Assembly: GCA_028565635.1 (NCBI GenBank) | Contig: JAOXYB010049614.1 | Span: forward strand, 1 to 11,872 | Reading direction: 5' to 3' | Source: Phoronis ovalis | Lineage: Eukaryota; Phoronida; Phoronidae | DNA: 11,872 nucleotides | Shown here: one piece after another, positions 1 to 6,773 of the stretch | Position numbering within the stretch: the stretch's first letter is position 1 | Layout of the letters: each line of letters opens with the position of its first letter | Program-made: the position numbers and the translations under genes | The notes under the pieces: model-generated | Told to the model about the DNA's origin: nothing | Database searches by the model: none | Seen by the model: the letters and a program-made list of their open reading frames with translations, nothing else

Positions 1-699
1 AAACATGTAAAAATGGGTTATTTTTGAAAACAAAACATGTTAACATGTGTTACGCGGTTAGGGTTAATTATTCGATCAAAATACTCAAAGGATACCTTAA
101 TTATTTGATTATAATCTGCACGTGTATAGGGTGATGTATATTTACTTGAGTATTTTAATTTCTATACAACTGTGATAAAAAGATATCTAAAATTTCTTGT
201 AGTCGGTGAAATTGGGTCAAAATTTAAAAAAGGAAAAACGTTTTTAGGGGCTTTTTCAAAAAGCCGTTCACAAACATGGGCACTGCCGGGTTATTCCATA
301 GTCTGTAGCTAGTCCAGACTGTTTTCTGCATATTATTATTGTAATATCATTTATTGTAAAATATAACATTTGGTTGTATAATATTACACATATGAGCAGA
401 AAAAGTCATGTAAGTCCCTAAAAAGTGTCAATACTTGTTTTATTTAAAAACACCCAAAAGGGACTGAGGTCAGTCTAGTTATTCCGTTAAGTCGGAACCC
501 TGGGATTTGTCCTGTCTCTAGTCATGAGCAGAAGTCACTCCTATTTTTTGTAAATCATTTTCAACCATTGCTTTCAATAGACAATACAAACAAAATGATA
601 ATACCAACTTTCCAGGTCTAAAATTCTTCCAACTTGACAGGTATACAAAAAAAAACTTGCTTTTCAAATTTAAATGCATTTGCCTTTGTAATCCTTCAG
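1..699 (+). other. Partial GMPPA intron 1 (3' portion)
   Basis: The acceptor AG is at 698-699 and the intron's start lies outside the window. I searched for an exon encoding the family's N-terminal MLKAVILIGGPQK-like segment followed by a donor and found none, so the first coding exon must lie further left. The stretch contains short palindromes: 35-48 (ACATGTTAACATGT), 249-265 (GGCTTTTT, one base, AAAAAGCC), 300-320 (AGTCTG...CAGACT) and 462-475 (GACTGA, GG, TCAGTC). No gene is seen on either strand. Confidence 0.75.
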
Positions 700-797
700 G
701 GACCCGTTTCCGCCCACTGTCTTTAGAGGTACCAAAGCCTCTATTTCCTGTTGCTGGATTCCCCATGATATATCACCACATTGAAGCATGTACACAA
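700..797 (+). CDS. GMPPA: GMPPA coding exon 2: nucleotide-binding signature
   Basis: The exon starts after TTCAG and completes a split Gly codon, then reads [20 protein letters not shown] and [11 protein letters not shown], ending CAA|GTAAGT. This is the nucleotidyltransferase nucleotide-binding signature in its alpha-subunit form (human: [22 protein letters not shown]). Incoming phase 1, outgoing phase 0. Confidence 0.96.
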
Positions 798-3700
798 GTA
801 AGTAATTGCATCTATACTACTACTACTAAACGAAAGGAGTCAATTTTCTCACTGATATTACGTCTAGGTGTGCACCACTATTAGTATGTAACCGTGTCCG
901 GTGGATTACTTACGTTCTCATAGTCAGCAATTTTTACTGTTGCATCTGCTGCAAAAAGCCTTCTCAGTGGCTGTTCCTAGTGTTTAAGCCAATTTAATTC
1001 CGATTTAATTTGAGTATTTAATTCCGGTCCATTTCTAGTACAGATGATTAAAATACAAGTACAAGCCCTGAAAATCCCTGATTTAAATCAATATGCTGTG
1101 TCTATTTATTATGTCAAGACAACTTATTGTTTCTCTAAACCCTGGTATTTTTACTGATAGTTTTATTAACAAAATGATTTACAAACATTTACATCATGGC
1201 AATTTGTCTTAATTATTATGTCAAATGTATTTCTTCTAATAATTATATTTACTAAATAAAGTGTGAAACTTGAGAAAAACAATTTTTAAATGCTTACTTT
1301 TAGCATAATTTGCAATATACTAAATAACCTGTTTCTTAATTAGGTGCCAAACCTGAAAGAAATCCTCATCACAGGGTTTTACCAACCAAGTGAGGCACTA
1401 AATGAATTCCTGACTCAATCACAGATGGAGTTCAAAATACCCATAAGGTATTTATGTCAGCTGTGATAGTGAAAGATCACTGGCAACAAATTAATAATAA
1501 CTACTGTTACAGTATAGGCCCTGGATTGTGGGTGGCAAAGGAGGTTGACACATTGACACCGCCTTAAATTTCTGGATGGACCAAATGTCTTAAAATGTCT
1601 TGACAGCAGGCAACTGTTATATGACCCTTTGGGTTCAGCTTTTAGTTTAAAAAATACGTGAACTAACAACAGTTATTACAACAGTTGTTTGTATGGGCGA
1701 CTTCCTTGTTAAATCAATATTTGAAATTTTAGTTGACTTCACTTTTTGGCATCTCATTCATGTAATTAGCAGTAGGACTGGGCGATGTAACATGTAAATA
1801 ATAATATATCCAGTCTTTGTTATTACATGAATATGACATCACATGCCACTGACACTTTTAATTTTGCTTTCATTTTACTTTAAAGGTACTTACAAGAATT
1901 CACATCACTGGGAACTGCTGGTGGAATATATCATTTTCGTGACCAAATTCTTAGTGGAGGGCCAGAATATTTCTTTGTTATGAATGCTGATGTTTGCTGT
2001 GATTTCCCACTGAGTGAAATGCTGAACTGGCACATCCAGAGGAAGGATAAAGCAAATGTATTTACTTTGTTGGGCACTGAGGTAAAGCAAAAGCAGCCAT
2101 ACTCGACACAGTATTTGTTTTAACAAGTAATATTTTAATATTATGTTTACCTTGTTGTATTATCCTTGCAGTTTACCAGATAAACTAACTAAACTGAGTC
2201 TGATTTAGTGATGGTCTAGATATTAAGAAGTATTCTTCACATGCATTTTCAGAATTGGTAAAAAATTAAGCTAAAATAGTTATTTACCCATTTAAAAGGT
2301 TTTTAAATATCCATTATTTGGGGAATTTTTGACATGCCTCGGAAGTAAACACATTTGAATATGAAGAAATTTGCGTAACTTAATTTTTGTTTTGCTAACG
2401 TCTGCAAACATGAAATATGTTACGCTGCAGTTCATCAACTAATTACGACATTAAAAAGTTTGATGTGAGTAATCATCTTTTACAGTCCACAACAGAACAG
2501 TCTCTTAACTATGGTTGTATTGTTGAAGATCCTCAAACCCATGAAGTTCATCACTATGTGGAGAAACCAGAAACATTCATCAGTAGCATAATTAATTGTG
2601 GAATTTACTTATTTACTCCTGCAATCTTTGAGCACATAGGAAAAGTTTTCCAAAGACATCAAGAGGAAAGCCTAAGCAAGTGAGTAAACAGTTTTCACCT
2701 CAAACAGTTTCCAATAAATATCATATTCTATTATCATATCTGTATCTATCAAAATTAACCTGTAAGGATTTTCCTGCAAACATATTTTTGCCTGTTGTAT
2801 TGCGATATTGAGTTTATTTAAGCTATAGGTTTGTTTTGTTATTTAATATTGTTGCCATATTATCTTGCAATTTTTGTATAATATACATAAAATTTGTGTA
2901 TTTATTATGTTTATTACAACTAGTATATTTTCCTTATATTATAATTATTTCTAAGATTGGATTCTGACCACTTAAGGTAATGCCAAATTGAAATAAGCTT
3001 TGAACAATATAACATCTGTTTGAAAGAAAATGCTTTTGAAAACATGGAACAGTTTATATTGCTAAGGGGCCTTTGCTGGGATTGCAGGCATGTTTCCTAT
3101 TTCAAATTTTCTCTGTCTAATAGCTATGAGAGCACAAAATGCTGCTTTTTACACCCGTATATCCAATAGAAAACTGATTAAATTTTCTCGAAGCAGTTTT
3201 GCTGTCTGCTGCATTGCTCTTATCTGATATCATTCTGACATATATTATTTTTTTTTTTGCTGCAACTGTTTTGTATGTGTATATATGTAATAGTCCTCAT
3301 GGGTGTTAATGACTATCGGTCTCTAAAGCATTTAGATCCTATGAGTATTACTTATTGCAGCATTTGCATGAGAAATCTTTATTTTATTTTTTTTGTATTT
3401 TGAATTGAATTTAGTTGTCCAGTTAAAGATCAACTGCTAATAAAAAGGACTTATGTATTTTTACGTATAATATGATCAGTGTTTATAATATGATCAGTGT
3501 GAATTTATTTTGTTTCAGTTTCAATCCTTTTAATACAACAGAACGAGAAAACATTCGACTTGAACAAGACATCTTTGTGAATTTGGCAGACACTGGTAAA
3601 TTATTTGTTTTCAACACAACAAAGTTTTGGAGTCAAATCAAAACTGCTGGGTAAGGTATTCAAAAAGGTTTAAAAATTTTCTTGCCAATTTCCATTAAAA

Positions 3701-5489
3701 CTGTCACTTCTGCAAAATAAGTGCTTTAGGAAACTAAGCATCATGTGTGTACCTACTGGTTCTCCAATCATCATACTTAGTTAACACTTTGTTTTAGGCT
3801 TGTTAGTAAAATTTCCATAAGATCACATTTTAACCTCTTTATGATGGAAATATAAAATAATGTGAAATGTGGTATTAAATATCTTTGTGTTATTACACTT
3901 TTCATGAAAATCTAATATAGGGCACTGAAGCTGTGTGTGTGTGTGTTATTTTTACCACATTGTAACTCTTTTACTGTAATTTCATTTACTAACAGGGCTG
4001 CTATCTATGCAAACAGACAATACTTAGCTATATACCACAGAACACATCCAGAAAGATTAGTGAAGGGTTCTCCTGCAGGCCCAAAAATTATTGGTGATGT
4101 TTTTATCCATGAAACTGCTCAAGTTGATCAAAGTGCTACGGTATGTTAATACCGCTTACAGAGAAATTGTTGGATTGTTAGTATTTTAATAGCTGTGTTT
4201 CATAATATTATGAAACATCACTTGGATTCTAGATATCACGTTTCACTAGAAGCTTATAAATTATGCTTCCTCCTTCTTGGCTCCAGTGTCAGTGTATCTA
4301 ATTATGTGTGCTACGCTATGATATAAAGCAGTCACATATAACAAGAGCATCTACAGAACAGACAGTTAAGCTTAAATTCCAAAAAAGTTTTTTTGAGACC
4401 TCCATCATCAATATCAACCCATGCTTAGTTATAAGTTAAATTCATATGTCTGTTATGTTTTAACTTTACTGCATTGGAAAAGAATTATTTATAGTATCTC
4501 ATCAACTACAAGTAACTGATTTTATTTGTGCCATATTTGTTTTTTAATATATTATCAAAACCTTTATTTTAATATTTACAAATCTTTGTGACTACAACAA
4601 TGATGTTGTTTTGCAGATTGGTCCAAATGTGACTATTGGCAAAAATGCTGTAATTGGAGCTGGAGTGAGAATTAGGGAGTCTATGATCATGGGAGGAGCT
4701 GTGATTCAGGTACGTAAATCTCCGATACAAGAGTTTATGAATCTTCAAGATAAATTGTATCCATTTTATTGAAATCAGGTAGTTTCCTTTACTACTTTTT
4801 GACCAAAGTATCAACCTTGCTAAGTTATTTTTTTTTACAACAATTAATTTCATTTTTTCTTGTAGGACCACAGCCTTATCATCTATAGCATAATTGGTTG
4901 GAAGACAAAAATTGGAATGTGGAGTCGAGTGGAAGGAACACCAGATGATCCGAATCCTAATAAACCTTTTGCTAAGCTGGATAATAAAGATCTGTTTAAT
5001 GATGCGGGAAAACTAAATCCCTCTATCACTGTCATTGGTATGTATATTGAATGTGTTACTGTTTTTATCTGATGCATACTATCTGGAAAACAAATGATTT
5101 ATCAAGCCACATTTAGCATAAGCAGGTTTAACGTTTGTAGTATTTACTGAGTTGTTTTAAAATTGCATATTACTAGGACTAATTTCTTTCTTTTATGGAA
5201 AATTAGTTCCAGTAACTGTATCTGATTAGTAAAATGAATTCGGAGATGAAGCATTACTTGTTGATGTGACTTGTTTAAACATTTAGTTCATACCAGCTTT
5301 GTTGGAAGAGGCTCAGAAGCTGTTACCTTCCAATGCTGAAATAATTTATTCTTTACTTATTTATTATGTATTGCATTTTTCTTCACAGGTTCAGAAGTTC
5401 ACATTCCTTCCGAGGTGATTGTACTTAATTCCATTGTACTGCCTCATAAAGATCTGAGCGGTTCATTCAAAAACAGAATAATTTTATGA
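700..5489 (+). CDS. GMPPA: GMPPA, mannose-1-phosphate guanyltransferase regulatory subunit alpha (9 exons, 5' end missing)
   Basis: Spliced coding exons are 700-797, 1344-1447, 1886-2081, 2486-2679, 3519-3650, 3996-4140, 4617-4709, 4866-5037 and 5389-5489: 1,235 nt, 411 residues. With the ~13 residues normally upstream of GTRFRPLS the protein would be about 424 aa, against 420 in human. The frame is continuous and every junction is GT-AG. Visible motifs (numbered with the missing 13) are [19 protein letters not shown] near 14-33, [10 protein letters not shown] near 114, HYVEKP near 169, NCGIYLF near 183, then left-handed beta-helix hexapeptide repeats from about 290 and the conserved end [10 protein letters not shown]. 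Family knowledge: GMPPA is cytosolic, assembles with catalytic GMPPB, binds GDP-mannose and restrains GMPPB, so setting the mannose donor supply for glycosylation. GMPPB is excluded by the alpha-specific [20 protein letters not shown] loop and C-terminus. The start codon lies left of the window. Confidence 0.96.
798..1343 (+). other. GMPPA intron (546 bp)
   Basis: Donor GTAAGT at 798, acceptor TTAATTAG ending at 1343. It contains a short (TAC)4 run at 815-826 and repeated TTTAATTCCG-like words near 985-1025. No coding content or RNA gene is recognised. Confidence 0.85.
1344..1447 (+). CDS. GMPPA: GMPPA coding exon 3: Rossmann-like core
   Basis: Begins GTG CCA AAC CTG and encodes [19 protein letters not shown] followed by [15 protein letters not shown], ending AT A|AG before GTATTT, two bases into an Arg codon. 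It aligns residue for residue with human VPGMQEILLIGFYQPDEPL. The next exon supplies the last base of Arg. Confidence 0.96.
1448..1885 (+). other. GMPPA intron (438 bp)
   Basis: Donor GTATTT at 1448, acceptor TTTAAAG ending at 1885. AT-rich; open frames on the - strand here have no recognisable protein features. Nothing else is supported. Confidence 0.85.
1886..2081 (+). CDS. GMPPA: GMPPA coding exon 4: NADV metal-site motif
   Basis: Completes Arg and continues [19 protein letters not shown], then [18 protein letters not shown] and ends FTLLGTE|GTAAAG. The Asp of NADV (residue ~116) matches the position of the metal-coordinating Asp in catalytic relatives, so this substrate-pocket landmark is retained although GMPPA is regulatory. 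Confidence 0.96.
2082..2485 (+). other. GMPPA intron (404 bp)
   Basis: Donor GTAAAG at 2082; acceptor CTTTTACAG ending at 2485. An open frame begins upstream at 2417, but it only reads through intron into the next exon, and the homology begins exactly at the acceptor. No other feature is seen. Confidence 0.85.
2486..2679 (+). CDS. GMPPA: GMPPA coding exon 5: sugar-phosphate pocket (VEKP, NCGIYLF)
   Basis: Encodes [20 protein letters not shown], then [20 protein letters not shown] and [20 protein letters not shown], ending two bases into an Asn codon before GTGAGT. HYVEKP and NCGIYLF are the family's substrate-binding blocks; [15 protein letters not shown] is characteristic of the alpha subunit. 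Confidence 0.97.
2680..3518 (+). other. GMPPA intron (839 bp, longest complete intron in this gene)
   Basis: Donor GTGAGT at 2680, acceptor TTGTTTCAG ending at 3518. It includes a 10-base T run near 3250 and, 18 bases before the exon, a two-copy tandem repeat of 18-bp period at 3466-3500. No exon or RNA gene is recognised. Confidence 0.85.
3466..3500. repeat. Two-copy tandem repeat, 18-bp period
   Basis: The 17-mer TATAATATGATCAGTGT occurs at 3466-3482 and again, identical, at 3484-3500, one base apart. It lies immediately upstream of the polypyrimidine tract of the acceptor at 3518, where a branch point would be expected, so the duplication may have doubled a branch-point-like sequence. Confidence 0.85.
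3519..3650 (+). CDS. GMPPA: GMPPA coding exon 6: catalytic-domain end ([16 protein letters not shown])
   Basis: Completes Asn and encodes [10 protein letters not shown], then [19 protein letters not shown] and [10 protein letters not shown], ending GG|GTAAGG. IRLEQD.F and WSQIK.AG match human GMPPA exactly at the invariant positions. Both flanking introns are phase 2, so the exon is symmetric. Confidence 0.96.
3651..3995 (+). other. GMPPA intron (345 bp)
   Basis: Donor GTAAGG at 3651; acceptor ACTAACAG ending at 3995. It contains a (TG)7 microsatellite at 3932-3946 and nothing else recognisable. Confidence 0.85.
3932..3946. repeat. (TG)n microsatellite
   Basis: An uninterrupted TG dinucleotide run of about seven units inside a GMPPA intron, roughly 50 bases before the acceptor. 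It is a plausible length polymorphism. Confidence 0.8.
3996..4140 (+). CDS. GMPPA: GMPPA coding exon 7: hinge and start of beta-helix
   Basis: Completes Gly and encodes [20 protein letters not shown], then [20 protein letters not shown] and AQVDQSAT, ending ACG|GTATGT. It spans the linker (human THPERLAKHTPGGP) and opens the C-terminal left-handed beta-helix ([10 protein letters not shown]). Confidence 0.96.
4141..4616 (+). other. GMPPA intron (476 bp)
   Basis: Donor GTATGT at 4141; acceptor GTTTTGCAG ending at 4616. It carries a perfect 22-bp palindrome at 4196-4217. No other feature is recognised. Confidence 0.85.
4196..4217. repeat. Perfect 22-bp palindrome
   Basis: TGTTTCATAAT is followed directly by its exact reverse complement ATTATGAAACA, with no spacer. 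In RNA it could form only a strained hairpin; in DNA it is a candidate two-fold-symmetric binding site, or the relic of an excised insertion. Position: 55 bases into a GMPPA intron. Confidence 0.85.
4617..4709 (+). CDS. GMPPA: GMPPA coding exon 8: beta-helix hexapeptide repeats
   Basis: A 31-codon exon starting and ending in phase 0. It encodes [19 protein letters not shown] then [12 protein letters not shown], ending CAG|GTACGT. The spacing of I/V at every sixth residue is the hexapeptide signature of a left-handed parallel beta-helix. Confidence 0.96.
4866..5037 (+). CDS. GMPPA: GMPPA coding exon 9: end of beta-helix and C-loop
   Basis: Follows a short 156-bp intron (4710-4865). It encodes [20 protein letters not shown], then [19 protein letters not shown] and ends one base into a Gly codon at GTATGT. 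The RVEGTP.DPNPN segment is the alpha-specific insertion that structural work on human GMPPA-GMPPB describes as a loop reaching the GMPPB active site; its retention suggests conserved feedback inhibition. Confidence 0.95.
5038..5388 (+). other. GMPPA last intron (351 bp)
   Basis: Donor GTATGT at 5038; acceptor TTCTTCACAG ending at 5388. AT-rich, no recognisable feature. Confidence 0.85.
5389..5489 (+). CDS. GMPPA: GMPPA terminal coding exon 10
   Basis: Completes Gly and encodes [20 protein letters not shown] then [12 protein letters not shown] and TGA at 5487-5489. Human GMPPA ends [22 protein letters not shown], so the natural C-terminus is intact. Confidence 0.97.
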
Positions 5490-5803
5490 GATCTGGCAAA
5501 AACATTGAGTAGTAAAAATTTGTGATATAATTGTGTAACTATATGCAGCATTGTTGAAATCCCCTGCAGATGTAGACTTAGATTCCTGGTCTATTTTTAG
5601 TTTTCCTGTATTGGTGTCTTGTTGTGTTGATCTGTTTTCCTTTTTTCTCCCGTTCAATTTAGTATTACTATGTATTCAATCCAGGTGCCTCATAAATTTG
5701 CATACTATACATTCAAGTGACTGCTATGCAAAACAGTTAAATTACAATAATATATTTAATATTTTATACAAAAGAAAAACATAATTTTATGTAAAGAGAG
5801 AAA

Positions 5804-5813
5804 TTTAATTAAA
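5804..5813. promoter_or_regulatory. Palindromic ATTAAA, possible two-way poly(A) signal
   Basis: TTTAATTAAA is a perfect palindrome that reads ATTAAA, the common variant poly(A) hexamer, on both strands (5808-5813 on +, 5809-5804 on -). It could serve GMPPA and, less certainly given about 770 nt from its stop, ODAD4. In AT-rich DNA the motif may arise by chance. Confidence 0.3.
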
Positions 5814-6335
5814 TATTGTAAGGAGATAAATTTAATTGTACAATTAATTTCATAATAATTTTACTTAATAATAATACTCTAAAACAGACTGTCATTGTCA
5901 TATTGCAAAATTATGTATATAGCTCGTATACCAGATTATCATGCACAAAAGGGTTTCATGAAAATGTTACAGACTAAATATTATAACATTGCTGAATGAC
6001 AAAATGTTCTATACGACATTAATGCCAAAAAATGTTTAAACTATGGTTTTAAAAATATATATCCTTGGACTAGAAATTCGAATACAGTTATCAAAATCAT
6101 GACTGTGTCATGTCATCATCACATGATTGTTGTCGTATCACCATCAACAGCATATTACAGTAATTAATGTATGGAATGTAGTGTTGGTAATTGTAAATAC
6201 ATATAAACTGACAAGATTTGAGACTAGATATAAATATATAACGTATTAATAGGACAATTATTTCCCTGAACCAAATAGAGTTTAGAGAATGGTATAGCTA
6301 AAACATTTACAAATATGCCAACAACTCATGGACTG

Positions 6336-6341
6336 AATAAA
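6336..6341 (+). promoter_or_regulatory. AATAAA, distal GMPPA poly(A) signal candidate
   Basis: The only canonical AATAAA I found on the + strand between the two genes, about 850 nt past the GMPPA stop and 235 nt before the ODAD4 stop. If used, the GMPPA 3' UTR would overlap the ODAD4 3' UTR in antisense. Confidence 0.3.
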
Positions 6342-6576
6342 ACACAGAATGTTCACACATTTGCATAAAATTGCACATCTTACTGTAGAAGTTGCAACAA
6401 TGCAGTTTTCTTCAAGCACACAAATTTAGTTCATCTACCATGACTTGTAACATGAATACAAGTCTGGTGGTGAATCTAGCTTTTGTTTGCCACATAAATG
6501 GCCTAACATAATTTAAATGTAACTTTGGTGATGCTTAAATTACGAAAAAATTAACTTTTGTGACATGTAAACTGCT

Positions 6577-6773
6577 TCAATCTTCTTTTACTTCATCATC
6601 ATCTTTTTTATCTGTTTCATCATTGATATCATCTTTGTCATTACTGTCACTCTTTGCATCATCATCTTTTTTCTGTGTTTTGGTATTTTTTTTATCATCA
6701 TCATCATCACTGTCTGATTTTTTATTGTCCTCTTTATCTGAAATATCATCTTTGTCACTTCCTTTCTTGTCGT
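6577..6773 (-). CDS. ODAD4: ODAD4 last coding exon: Asp/Lys-rich tail
   Basis: After the acceptor CAAATAG, AC completes a split Asp codon; 64 further residues follow, then TGA at 6579-6577. By my count 25 are Asp, 16 Lys and only 4 Glu; a block SDSDDDDD sits in the middle and the end is DDDEVKED. The frame is fixed by continuity with the upstream exons. Such tails are disordered; a function in tubulin or partner binding is inference. The (GAT)5 run makes it prone to length change. Confidence 0.88.

Larger units (their letters stand above)
5490..6576. other. Convergent intergenic / 3' UTR region between GMPPA and ODAD4
   Basis: Both genes end into this 1,087-bp AT-rich stretch, so it must hold both 3' UTRs and both poly(A) sites. 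On the + strand I see ATTAAA at 5808-5813 (about 320 nt after the GMPPA stop) and AATAAA at 6336-6341 (about 850 nt). On the - strand I see no AATAAA; ATTAAA occurs at 5836-5831 and 5809-5804. The + strand open frame starting at 5551 has no recognisable family features. No RNA gene is seen. Confidence 0.6.

Noticed and set aside
50-68. Telomere-like GTTAGGGTTA
   Set aside because: It is a single unit without tandem repetition, so not a telomeric tract.
195-240. Possible first GMPPA coding exon (a frame reading ..IGSKFKKGK)
   Set aside because: It lacks the conserved ILIGGPQKG pattern, has no suitable donor, and no in-frame ATG with the expected AVILIGG strand.
518-766. 82-residue - strand open frame
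   Set aside because: Its N-terminal part is antisense to GMPPA exon 2, the rest is intron; there are no domain features.
4569-4871. 100-residue open frame on the - strand
   Set aside because: It lies antisense to GMPPA exon 8 and its flanking introns and has no recognisable motifs.
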